DNA of 38,174 nt, taken from the IMG/VR virus record IMGVR_UViG_3300004463_000099, positions 1 through 38,174 of that record. One strand, written 5' to 3'. Below, piece by piece: positions 12,359-20,399 of this stretch. Below the pieces are notes generated by a model that saw nothing but the letters and a program-made list of their open reading frames with translations, did no database searches and was not told where the DNA came from. This DNA comes from a virus. A program made the position numbers and the translations under genes. Numbering within the stretch: position 1 is the stretch's first letter; each line of letters begins with the position of its first letter.

Positions 12359-12676
12359 TTACTTGACTTTCCGTCTAAATTTAGACCGCCAATTGTCTTG
12401 TTCCTCAGCAATGATTTCAACTTCCTCCATTTTCTTTTTAAGTTTGTGTTTCTTATATGTACTAACTCCTTTAACTCCTAACATTACAGTGCCCATCAAT
12501 ACTGCTCCGATAACAATACCGTTTCTACCTGCGAAGTCTAACTCATCTAAATGTTTTTCTTTAGCTTTCATAGCTTCATCATATAGTTGAGTAAATGCTT
12601 CTTCAGTGAAACTAATACCTTTCTCTTTAGTATTGATTTCCTGTAAGTCATTCATCCAAGTGTCTAGTGTTTTCAT
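12359..12676 (-). CDS. single-span membrane protein, paralogue of 11365-11778
   Basis: 105 residues from ATG 12676, 9 nt after AAAGGAG. The N-terminal helical part (TKEKGISFTEEAFTQLYDEA) and the start of the span (GRNGIVIGAVLMGTVMLGVKG) align with 11365-11778; the tail is shorter and basic (WRSKFRRKVK). The identical leader ATGTTTAATATG in both genes supports duplication of the whole cassette. First unit after the endolysin. Function unknown. Confidence 0.75.
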   Translation of the reverse strand: MKTLDTWMNDLQEINTKEKGISFTEEAFTQLYDEAMKAKEKHLDELDFAGRNGIVIGAVLMGTVMLGVKGVSTYKKHKLKKKMEEVEIIAEEQDNWRSKFRRKVK

Positions 12677-12700
12677 ATTAAACATCTCCTTTTAATTTTC

Positions 12701-12726
12701 TATAATGGAGTATGTTTTTAGTGCGA
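12701..12726 (-). promoter_or_regulatory. promoter-like repeat, copy 12
   Basis: Upstream AAAAACA and TCG conserved; -10 is CATTAT. Abuts the endolysin terminator, 26 nt before the 12676 start codon. Confidence 0.6.
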
Positions 12727-12763
12727 AAAAAGAGTAGTCTAAGTTTTGAACTCGACTACTCTC
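12725..12763 (-). terminator. Rho-independent terminator of the endolysin gene
   Basis: GAGTAGTC pairs with GACTACTC (8 bp), with an inner GTT/AAC stem, followed by TTTTTTC. It separates the lysis/spike transcript from the accessory cassette array. Confidence 0.85.
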
Positions 12764-12776
12764 AACGGGTTGTAGA

Positions 12777-13619
12777 TTATCGGATTAACCCCACGTACTC
12801 TTCACCGACTGCATGACCAGTACTTACCCAACCATGAACGCCATCAGCGAATGCGATTTGTATCCACAAGTTTTTATAGTTACTAATGATGTTATATACT
12901 TGACCCTTTTTAGCTTTTCCGATTTTATCATATTCTTCACCTGGACCAGTACGAACATTCAATACATCTGCCCAGATTTCAAGCTTACCGATAAATCCTC
13001 CTGTCGAAGAAGGTTCGTCTGATAGAATTTCTCTAACACGAGCTTGTACAGCATCATATTGAGACCCTAAAGTAGCCTTACGAACATCACCAACGCCGTA
13101 TTTACCATCAATAACTTCATGAGCTAGTTCATCGATAGATTTTACTTCTGGTGTCGTAGATTGAGCAGACGGATTATATGGTTTAATCTTCTCACCATCA
13201 ACCACATTATAAAGCTCGAAATGAGGATAGTCTTTGAATGACTTCCAGTCTCCGCCCCATTTGAAACCTTTAGCTTTCATAGCTGCGATAATCTTTTTGA
13301 AGTTATCGTCCACTTCCCAGATAGCTTCGTTACCATCATCGGAATATTGGAATAAGTCAACAGCCACTCCATAGTTATGGTTGGATTGACCACCTTTCGC
13401 ATTCGTTACAATCTTACCAGGAGCCGTACGACCTTGAGCATATAACGCATTTTGTTGTGCGATTGAACGGTAAGCAGGGTCAGAAATACCGATGTAAACA
13501 CCTTGTGCGTGCATCTCTTTGATGACTTCACGAACTTTATCAACAGTCTCAAGATTCATACCAGGGTCGTTCAACTTCCGATTCGCTCTTTCCATTAACC
13601 AGTCTAATGTAAGTGTCAT
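12777..13619 (-). CDS. endolysin: M15 peptidase + CW_7 + SH3b
   Basis: 280 residues, no signal peptide, so it depends on the holin. Residues about 1-145 are an L-alanoyl-D-glutamate-type endopeptidase (peptidase M15, as in CwlK and Ply500): SNHNYGVAVDLF is the zinc motif SxHxxGxAxD, and DYPHFEL carries the third zinc ligand. Residues about 163-200 (IDELAHEVIDGKYGVGDVRK) are a CW_7 repeat, a wall-binding module first known from Cpl-7 lysozyme. Residues about 215-275 (ADVLNVRTGPGEEYDKIG ... HGWVSTGH) are a bacterial SH3 domain. It cleaves host peptidoglycan at lysis. The gene lies 12.6 kb downstream of the holin. Confidence 0.93.
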   Translation of the reverse strand: MTLTLDWLMERANRKLNDPGMNLETVDKVREVIKEMHAQGVYIGISDPAYRSIAQQNALYAQGRTAPGKIVTNAKGGQSNHNYGVAVDLFQYSDDGNEAIWEVDDNFKKIIAAMKAKGFKWGGDWKSFKDYPHFELYNVVDGEKIKPYNPSAQSTTPEVKSIDELAHEVIDGKYGVGDVRKATLGSQYDAVQARVREILSDEPSSTGGFIGKLEIWADVLNVRTGPGEEYDKIGKAKKGQVYNIISNYKNLWIQIAFADGVHGWVSTGHAVGEEYVGLIR

Positions 13620-13631
13620 ATTAACCTCTCC

Positions 13632-13649
13632 TTTTTGTTGTTATTTTGA
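13632..13649 (-). promoter_or_regulatory. GTCAAAATAAC-type leader motif (endolysin)
   Basis: TCAAAATAACAACAAAAA directly before the GGAGAGG ribosome site. One of seven copies; the first base differs (ATC instead of GTC). Confidence 0.5.
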
Positions 13650-15434
13650 TTAACTATCGTACGTGCTTGGTCTGTTATTCTTCACAATAGCACCTGCTGC
13701 TTTTGCCGCTACGATATCACTTGAGAAAGCTATAAGTGTGGCACCGTTTGCCGCATCGATACAGTCATTGTTCTGCATACGTAAGTTATTTGCTGCCCTA
13801 ACCTGATAACCAGTATTCGTTTGTCCTGCAATAGCATTTGCTTCAATCTTATAGAATCTTGTAGGTGCGGTACTGATATAAACACCTCGTTCAAATGTGC
13901 CTACGGCAGTACAGTTTCGAATAAATAAATCGGTTGCCGCTACAGAAGCAGAGATACGTATCGGACTATTTATGTTTGTACCACTCGACCCAAGGGTTAC
14001 GTCGGAATCATAAGCAACATCGATTGTACCTAATGCGTCAATGAATACCATTGCGTTACCTTTGAATTTAGTTCCTTTAACAGAGACGTTTTTAACGTTT
14101 ACTCCACCAGTTGCACCATCAGCGGTCTCCGCACGAGCAAGTAATCCGTAAATCAAACCACCAGTATCGTTGTTTTCTACCGTACCACCAGTCATAACGA
14201 AGTCTTCAGCCCCTCGACTCATACCAACTGCATATTTAGTCTTGGTTTTGATATCGGGATTAATGATGGTCATTCGTTTGGATAATGTCTTCATACCAAT
14301 AGCAATGCCTTGACCACGATATTTAGGATTTACAATAACATAATCGTAGTCGGCATTAAAGTCGGAGTTACCCATTGCCCAACCTTCAGAACCGCTATCC
14401 ATTCCAAAAACTTCATCATTTACACTCTTACATCTTCTGGAACCCAATCCGTGCATATAGAATGCTACGCCGTAGTTATACGATGCTGTGTTGTTTTGAG
14501 ACTTACCATCATAACTTCTTGCCCAGTCAACCAAATGTCGGGAGTGAAGAGCATGGTTATTTTCCGCCAAACCACCCCAACAGTTATCGTATTTAACTAC
14601 GTAACCGTGTCCACCGCTTGTTGGTCTGAATGGTTTTTGTGCTTGTATTCTTCCTGCATATCCGTTAACACATCTATGAAAGTTGACAACATGTAACTGC
14701 CAGCCATCAACCGCAACGTTATCGACAACAGGTAAAACACAATACTGAAATTGGAATAGATGTGGGTCTCCAGCGTTGGCTGTACTTGAAGCAGCTCCTG
14801 GATCAACCTCAGATATTTTACCCACATTGATAACTCTAGGACCTTTTAACATGTTAATCTTTTGTACGAATGGGGTTGTGTTGTAATCCCACTCCGCAGG
14901 TTTCGCTAAAGTGATAGTGTCACCTGATACACTCCCGACTATGTTTATCTCATTTTGTCCTACATAAGTATATCCTGTACCGTCCCATGATGGAACTGAT
15001 TTGGAATCGCCTAATAAGATATAATCATACTTAGCAAAGTTCGCACCCATACCAGTTGGAAGTGTTATTGTCATACCCTTTTCTGCAACGTTCGCTGTTA
15101 AATTGTATTGCGTGTCCAAGGAACCTTTAAACCAGAATACAGGGGTTCCCGTCACACCGTTCGTTGTGGGATCTACCACAAGGTTTGCACCATTAACATC
15201 TATGGTTAATGCTTTTGTAGAGACAACACTTTGTATATTGTACGTAATGTTAGGATCAAATACGATTTTAGCGCCTTCAGGAGAGTCATCAACCGCTCTT
15301 TGTAAACGAGCTGTATCATCTGTTTCAGCTCCCTGCCGTTTGTAATCTTCAATATAGACAGTAGCGTTGTTTACAATATCAATTTGTTCTACAGGTGAGA
15401 AGCCTGAACTACCGTTCCCTTTTCTATAACCCAT
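13650..15434 (-). CDS. tail spike with parallel beta-helix
   Basis: 594 residues. Residues about 35-65 (GAETDDTARLQRAVDDSPEG) match the entry of pectate-lyase-3-type beta-helices (G..DDT..lq.Al). The middle consists of short Gly/Asn/Val-rich strands and turns typical of right-handed helix coils. The end (RPSTYDS) has no recognised chaperone or cap domain. It lacks the MKPITAF anchor of the other spikes and begins with MGYRKGNGSSGFSPVEQID. Expected to be a trimeric receptor-binding or polysaccharide-degrading spike; substrate unknown. Follows small protein 15438-15779 by 3 nt. Confidence 0.8.
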   Translation of the reverse strand: MGYRKGNGSSGFSPVEQIDIVNNATVYIEDYKRQGAETDDTARLQRAVDDSPEGAKIVFDPNITYNIQSVVSTKALTIDVNGANLVVDPTTNGVTGTPVFWFKGSLDTQYNLTANVAEKGMTITLPTGMGANFAKYDYILLGDSKSVPSWDGTGYTYVGQNEINIVGSVSGDTITLAKPAEWDYNTTPFVQKINMLKGPRVINVGKISEVDPGAASSTANAGDPHLFQFQYCVLPVVDNVAVDGWQLHVVNFHRCVNGYAGRIQAQKPFRPTSGGHGYVVKYDNCWGGLAENNHALHSRHLVDWARSYDGKSQNNTASYNYGVAFYMHGLGSRRCKSVNDEVFGMDSGSEGWAMGNSDFNADYDYVIVNPKYRGQGIAIGMKTLSKRMTIINPDIKTKTKYAVGMSRGAEDFVMTGGTVENNDTGGLIYGLLARAETADGATGGVNVKNVSVKGTKFKGNAMVFIDALGTIDVAYDSDVTLGSSGTNINSPIRISASVAATDLFIRNCTAVGTFERGVYISTAPTRFYKIEANAIAGQTNTGYQVRAANNLRMQNNDCIDAANGATLIAFSSDIVAAKAAGAIVKNNRPSTYDS

Positions 15435-15437
15435 GCG

Positions 15438-15779
15438 TTACACCATCCTTGAAACAATATATAACGTGGAGCCTGTTACGGTTACTGTTTTGCTAGGTGT
15501 TCCAGCAACCTCATACTCCACAATATCCCCTTTTGGTACAGTAATATTAATACCATTAACGTTAAAAACACCGTCATTAGTTGTATCGCGGTTGTAGATT
15601 TCAATAGACATAATATCCTCTGTAAATGTTAACGTTCCAGAGACGGAATCCGCTTGAGTCTTTTGTTCCGCAAGCATATTCCAAGTTTGCTCGATAGCCA
15701 TTTTCTCCATAGGTTTATTAGTCCTACGGTCCATCTCCATAGCTTGAGCATATGAATCTAATTGTTTATCGTATGCCAT
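15438..15779 (-). CDS. small spike-array protein with AMExDxxTxKPMxK motif
   Basis: 113 residues. The N-terminus YAQAMEMDRRTNKPMEKMA matches the N-termini of the 18123-18572 and 24004-24234 products. The C-terminal part is beta-rich (MSIEIYNRDTTNDGVFNVNG ... VTGSTLYIVSRMV), like a small capping or adaptor domain. It sits directly upstream of spike 13650-15434. I infer a structural adaptor or companion of that spike. Confidence 0.7.
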   Translation of the reverse strand: MAYDKQLDSYAQAMEMDRRTNKPMEKMAIEQTWNMLAEQKTQADSVSGTLTFTEDIMSIEIYNRDTTNDGVFNVNGINITVPKGDIVEYEVAGTPSKTVTVTGSTLYIVSRMV

Positions 15780-15793
15780 GAGTCATTCTCCCC

Positions 15794-15812
15794 TTTTTGT
15801 TGTTATTTTGAC
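15794..15812 (-). promoter_or_regulatory. GTCAAAATAAC-type leader motif
   Basis: GTCAAAATAACAACAAAAA immediately before the ribosome site of 15438-15779. Confidence 0.5.
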
Positions 15813-15888
15813 TGTATAATGGTCAACGGTTCACCTCGTCGCGCTCCTTGGCTTCCCGCTCGTTACCGCGCTTCTACTGACCACAATG
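15813..15888. other. GC-rich intergenic segment with inverted ends
   Basis: About 76 nt between a spike stop and the next leader motif. On the minus strand TGGTCA near its start can pair with TGACCA near its end, and the interior (GAAGCGCGG ... GGAGCGCGAC) is clearly richer in GC than the surroundings. No gene or tRNA fits. It may be a stable stem at the 3' end of the spike message. Confidence 0.35.
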
Positions 15889-18123
15889 TTATAGAGTTCC
15901 TGAAGCAGTTACAGACCATGAAGAACCATCGTAATCTACTTCACACCACTGTCCAGCCGATAAGTTCTTAAGACCAGAACCAACGATTAGGTTGAATGCT
16001 CCTGTAGCCGCTGCTGTTCTTACTATTCTAAATCTGTCACCATTTATCACTTTACCAACCGATGTATCAAGAGTGATTGTTCGATCAACAGTTAATGGTG
16101 TGTTCCAGATTTGTGTAGGAGTGGATGATCTAGGCGTAAGCGTTACTCCCACGTTACCATTAGTAGTTATTGGTCTAACACTAGCCACTAAAGAGCGATA
16201 GTTGATGACAATAGAACCGCCAGTAACTTCTGCTAATTGTGGAGGAGTCGCACTGTTTACACAGCTAATACCATCAACATTAAGCACTACGGCTCCACTA
16301 CCTACACGAATGATACCGTTTAAGTTTGGCGAACCGAATGGGTTAAGTCTTACTTTATAGTTTTGTAGGTTAAATTCGGCAGGTGCTCCATCGAAACGTA
16401 ATCCAGTGATAGAGGTTGGTGTGTCGAAGTAATCCGCAAAACAGTCGATCATATTGAAACGTCCGCTAGTTAAGTTGAATTGGTAAGGTGTACCGTTGAA
16501 ACGAGCTGATACACAACCTTTTAACAACGTAACTCCACCACGCAAATAGAAACCTGCTTGATAGTATGGAACGTTTACTGTGCTACCATCGCCTTTAGCA
16601 AAGCAATCAACAAATTCTAATCGTGGGTTGTTAGATACAGAGCTTGATTCTTGTTTGAATCCATACTGTTGATAGTTGATTGCAGTACAGTTAATATAAC
16701 GAGTGTAATGTACAAAGTTAGATTCATACATAACACCGTTCTCAGTAAATCCAACAACAGAACCGTTATCATGACAGTTGTCGTAGATTGTTCCGAATCC
16801 CCTGTTTTGGAAACCTTGAGAAGCTGTAGTATTTCGCAATCCAGAACGTGAATTTATGGAACGACAATTCTGGAAAGTTGTAAAGTAGCAACCTTCATGC
16901 GTATCGAAAGACGCACTAATAGCATCTTTAATTACAGAGTCATATACTGTGTTATGTTTAATGGTTCCGATTGATAGAGGGTCCATGAATTGGAAACCGC
17001 CCCATCTTACGTTGGTTGTAAAGGCATGTCGACAGTTACCACCATTTACACGAACCATACAACCCTCAGTAGCCCCAGATAGTTCGATACCATATCCATA
17101 AGCGCCTTCAGATTCATTCGCATTATTAGGTAATTTCTTGATGAATACATCAAACTGACCTTGGTAACACGATTCAATCCTAAAACCGCGTGTCCATGCT
17201 GACTCGATTGTGAAATTCTTAACAACCGGTTTATAAACACCCAACAGGTTAAATGTGTCTTTTCGGTTTGCAGAACCAACGATAGTGTCTACATCACCAT
17301 CAGCTTTAACTTTCAACCCATCGATAATGAACTTCTTATCAGTAGGTACTTTTCTTAAAACTGGAGATGTTGTGTATGTGTCGATGAGTTTACCTCTCAT
17401 GATTAAGTAAGGAGTCCCGCTAGATACACCTTTAGTAGTCCCACCGACTTGTAAGTTCTCACCAGATATGAAGTCACCAGTTACTTTACCGAATACTAGC
17501 ACATTATCAGAACAAGATAGAATTAACGCTGTAGCCCCACTTGTGGCACCAACGATTGTATCATTTTCAACAAACCCGCCATTCACAGCGCCCGTATAAT
17601 CTAACCCAATTCCATGAATAGGTACGAAACCAGCCTGCCAAACTTGAATGGTAATACCTTTGTTTGATGTCATTTGGGTTGAGAATGGGTATAAGTCTTG
17701 CGATACGATATGGTATAAATCACCCTGTTGAATACCAGCAAGTGAGCCAGGGATTACAATCTTTGTATTCACTTCTGTAGAGATACCAGTCGCAGGAAGA
17801 CTAGCTCCAATCTGTACTGTACCGATACTCGTAATGTTTATAGCTGGACCTAGAGTCCGTTTAACCCGCATTACGTTCTTAGCTTGTTGATGGATTAACG
17901 TACCAGTTCCAACAAGATGTATATCTTCATCTGTCAAGTTAAGAGATACGTTATAAACCCCATTACAAGTTATAGGTTTACCATTTGCCGCCGCTATCGC
18001 ATTTACAAACGCTTGTGTATCATCGGTTACACCAGAACCCCCAGCGCCAAATTGTTCAGGGGTAATGATGGTTTTCTTTAAATCCGTAACCTGGGCAAAT
18101 GCCACTTTACCTAAATCTGCCAT
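15889..18123 (-). CDS. large tail spike, pectate-lyase-3-like beta-helix
   Basis: 744 residues. Residues about 20-55 (ITPEQFGAGGSGVTDDTQAF) are the classic opening of pectate-lyase-3 beta-helix spikes. A long series of N-, G- and V-rich coils follows (about 55-620), with an inserted beta-rich section near residues 150-260. The last 100 residues (TPTQIWNTPLTVDRTITLDT ... WCEVDYDGSSW) form a separate beta domain resembling a C-terminal receptor-binding or cap domain. Probably a trimeric depolymerase or receptor-binding spike. Start shares TAATG with the stop of the 18123-18572 gene. Confidence 0.82.
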   Translation of the reverse strand: MADLGKVAFAQVTDLKKTIITPEQFGAGGSGVTDDTQAFVNAIAAANGKPITCNGVYNVSLNLTDEDIHLVGTGTLIHQQAKNVMRVKRTLGPAINITSIGTVQIGASLPATGISTEVNTKIVIPGSLAGIQQGDLYHIVSQDLYPFSTQMTSNKGITIQVWQAGFVPIHGIGLDYTGAVNGGFVENDTIVGATSGATALILSCSDNVLVFGKVTGDFISGENLQVGGTTKGVSSGTPYLIMRGKLIDTYTTSPVLRKVPTDKKFIIDGLKVKADGDVDTIVGSANRKDTFNLLGVYKPVVKNFTIESAWTRGFRIESCYQGQFDVFIKKLPNNANESEGAYGYGIELSGATEGCMVRVNGGNCRHAFTTNVRWGGFQFMDPLSIGTIKHNTVYDSVIKDAISASFDTHEGCYFTTFQNCRSINSRSGLRNTTASQGFQNRGFGTIYDNCHDNGSVVGFTENGVMYESNFVHYTRYINCTAINYQQYGFKQESSSVSNNPRLEFVDCFAKGDGSTVNVPYYQAGFYLRGGVTLLKGCVSARFNGTPYQFNLTSGRFNMIDCFADYFDTPTSITGLRFDGAPAEFNLQNYKVRLNPFGSPNLNGIIRVGSGAVVLNVDGISCVNSATPPQLAEVTGGSIVINYRSLVASVRPITTNGNVGVTLTPRSSTPTQIWNTPLTVDRTITLDTSVGKVINGDRFRIVRTAAATGAFNLIVGSGLKNLSAGQWCEVDYDGSSWSVTASGTL

Positions 18124-18572
18124 TATTGAATCAATCCTCCATCCACGTTAACGTTACCGCCAGCGATAGATACAACGTTTGCTTGAATGGTTGTGAAAGA
18201 AGGGACTGAGACGCTATAAAATCCAGATGCTGTAATATTACCAGTTAAGAATACACTGTTTAACTCATCCCAAACTTTTAGATTACGAGGCGTTCCAGAA
18301 GGACCCACTACCTGAATTTGGATAGAGAATGATGAAGCAGTTCCCCAAACTTCGAATACGTAAGTCTTAAACGATTCTACTAATGGTTTAAGAGAACCTA
18401 TACCAGTTACTGAAACAGTATCTAGTAGTTTAACATTATTACCTGCTAATTTAACATCACCAATGGTTAAGCTAACCTCACTAGCTGTTATTGTAGTAGC
18501 TACTTTTGGCATTGGTTTACCAGTTATGTCGTCGATCTCCATAGCATGAGGATATTGATTCAAGTCTGCCAT
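18123..18572 (-). CDS. small spike-array protein with AMExDxxTGKPMPK motif
   Basis: 149 residues. The N-terminus QYPHAMEIDDITGKPMPKVA is the shared adaptor motif. The rest is a beta-sandwich-like domain (FKTYVFEVWGTASSFSIQIQ ... SFTTIQANVVSIAGGNVNVD). It overlaps the start of spike 15889-18123 by 1 nt, so the two are coupled. I infer an adaptor or accessory fibre protein. Confidence 0.7.
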   Translation of the reverse strand: MADLNQYPHAMEIDDITGKPMPKVATTITASEVSLTIGDVKLAGNNVKLLDTVSVTGIGSLKPLVESFKTYVFEVWGTASSFSIQIQVVGPSGTPRNLKVWDELNSVFLTGNITASGFYSVSVPSFTTIQANVVSIAGGNVNVDGGLIQ

Positions 18573-18586
18573 TGTTTATCCTCTCC

Positions 18587-18605
18587 TTTTTGTTGTTATT
18601 TTGAC
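18587..18605 (-). promoter_or_regulatory. GTCAAAATAAC-type leader motif
   Basis: GTCAAAATAACAACAAAAA before the GGAGAGG ribosome site of 18123-18572. Confidence 0.5.
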
Positions 18606-18609
18606 TGTA

Positions 18610-20361
18610 TTAATTACCCGTAAGTAATCTAAGCGTAATCCAATCGGTACCTAGAACATGAGAACTTCCGGTTGTAAGTCGCATCCATTTTTCAATTACG
18701 TATTTACTTCCTGCTGTACCTTGCTCTGTTTTGTTCGTATTTACAACCTCGTCTCCAGCATTATACGATCCAGATGTTGGCATTGCTGACCCTGTAAATC
18801 TTCGTTTACCGGCTTCTTCCCAATAATAACGGATGTCGTTATGCTCACGAACAAACGGTTGAATTGGTGTTACAGGGAAGTAATCTGAAGCGTTAAACAA
18901 GTTAGCAAGCATACGAAATCTTCTCGACTTAACATATGCGGGTTCAGCTATTGTACCATCACCATAGTATTTACGAAGTGTAGGTGATCCGGTTATCGTA
19001 TTATCACGTTCCCAAACGCCATCAACTACCACATTTGCGGTTCCACCTAACGTTAGAAATGCATAACTTGGGGCTTTAGCGGAATCGAAATTAGAGAATA
19101 CAATCGTTGCGTTATTAATGGAAGCCGTAGTACCTGAACCATCAACTGCGAAAAACGAGCCAAGATTAAGATTAGGTTCATATCCTTCGAAGTGAACTCC
19201 GTTAAACGACATATTTCCACTACCAGATATAACGATACCTTTTCCATATAAACCGTGTTCGAGATTTAATTGTTCGAAAACACCTTCGCTCATACCTTTA
19301 AACACGTATCCGTAAGTTGACGCTATTTTACCATCCACGTAAGGTGTATTGTTCCAGTTGACAGCATAGATGTTGACAAGAACGTTCCCAGTATGACCGT
19401 CACCACCAAAATACATAGCTGAATGGGTAAACCTTGTAATTCTGATATCTCTAAAATGAGTAGAATATACATGAAAACCATCAGTATCGGAGTTGAAGAA
19501 ACCAGATGTTACACTTCTGATGTATAAACGCTCGAATACAGCCCCATCGTTTACCGATCCTGTTGTTAGAATGCCTACACCATTAGGGACAGTTTGATCG
19601 CTAGGTAATCCAAAATGAGCAAGCCAAACATCGGCGACATAAGGTACACTTTTCACTTTAATAACTGCTTCAGCGTTTGTATATTGATTGATAATGGATA
19701 CTGATCGACCTTCACCCACTAGACGACCGCTACCAACATCTAGTGCGATGGTAATAGCATAAGTCCCTTTAGGCACGTACGCGACTTTATTGTCTAACAA
19801 ACAAGATTGAATCGCACACCAGTCGATTTCTAAAGACTGCCAAGCTGTCGTTGTTGGATCGACACCCACAGATGTCAAATATGCATCTGTTAATTGAGGA
19901 TATTTAATTTGTAATGCGGCTTTAGTCGTGTATGTCGGATACACCGCATGTCTCGCTCCGTCACCAATAGCACCATACTTTTTATTTTTAACGTTAAACT
20001 TTATATTGGCTTGGTCTTCGATATCGTTCAACCATTGGGATAAACTTACGTATGTGTTATTGGTTAAGGCGCTTGACCGATTACCCGTTTTATCTAGTTC
20101 TGCTTGTAACCCCGATACCTCAGAAATGGAATGAGTGCTTGGGTGAGTGTATACAGGCGTCTCTACACCGTCAATAACAATCTTACCATTCGTGGCACTC
20201 CCTTGGACAAGGGAACCCGTCATAGATCCTTCAGGTAAAGGTTTCGGTTCGAACTTTTGTAGACTTTCATTATAAATGAGAGCATATCCATTTATAGCCC
20301 CTTCTACAGAGAGCTGGTCAGCAGTTTGTTTAGCTTTTGAGAACGCTGTAATCGGCTTCAT
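18610..20361 (-). CDS. tail spike with shared MKPITAF anchor
   Basis: 583 residues. Residues 1-95 (MKPITAFSKAKQ ... GYALIYN.SLQKFEPKPLP ... TGSLVQGSATNGKIVIDGV ... HSISEVSGLQAELDK) are nearly the same as in the spikes at 20400 and 24273. The rest is a beta-helix with an IGDGARH entry near residue 130, and it ends in a small domain with EKWMRLTTGSSHVLGTDW, shared with the 24273 spike (GWVRLTTGTGQVIGTDW). The conserved N-terminus most likely docks the spike to the tail tip; the variable part recognises the host. Confidence 0.85.
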   Translation of the reverse strand: MKPITAFSKAKQTADQLSVEGAINGYALIYNESLQKFEPKPLPEGSMTGSLVQGSATNGKIVIDGVETPVYTHPSTHSISEVSGLQAELDKTGNRSSALTNNTYVSLSQWLNDIEDQANIKFNVKNKKYGAIGDGARHAVYPTYTTKAALQIKYPQLTDAYLTSVGVDPTTTAWQSLEIDWCAIQSCLLDNKVAYVPKGTYAITIALDVGSGRLVGEGRSVSIINQYTNAEAVIKVKSVPYVADVWLAHFGLPSDQTVPNGVGILTTGSVNDGAVFERLYIRSVTSGFFNSDTDGFHVYSTHFRDIRITRFTHSAMYFGGDGHTGNVLVNIYAVNWNNTPYVDGKIASTYGYVFKGMSEGVFEQLNLEHGLYGKGIVISGSGNMSFNGVHFEGYEPNLNLGSFFAVDGSGTTASINNATIVFSNFDSAKAPSYAFLTLGGTANVVVDGVWERDNTITGSPTLRKYYGDGTIAEPAYVKSRRFRMLANLFNASDYFPVTPIQPFVREHNDIRYYWEEAGKRRFTGSAMPTSGSYNAGDEVVNTNKTEQGTAGSKYVIEKWMRLTTGSSHVLGTDWITLRLLTGN

Positions 20362-20375
20362 ATTTCATATCACGT

Positions 20376-20395
20376 CCTTTTGCTGTCATTTTGAC
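20376..20395 (-). promoter_or_regulatory. GTCAAAATGAC leader motif variant
   Basis: Here the motif is a perfect inverted repeat, GTCA-AAA-TGAC, followed by AGCAAAAGGA before the 20361 start codon. Confidence 0.45.
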
Positions 20396-20399
20396 TATT

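Noticed and set aside
5978-12726. The 12 promoter-like repeats as a conserved peptide (R-x-K-N-x-x-Y-N-E can be read from most copies)
   Set aside because: Most copies have no start codon or ribosome site in that frame and meet stops soon after. The conserved bases include codon third positions and match a -10 box, so a DNA signal is the simpler explanation.
14310-14827. Open frames on both strands inside the 13650 spike
   Set aside because: They overlap a well-supported beta-helix gene completely and have no ribosome sites.
15813-15888. A tRNA or attachment site in the GC-rich segment
   Set aside because: No cloverleaf, anticodon arm or T-loop sequence can be traced, and there is no integrase or second copy in the window.
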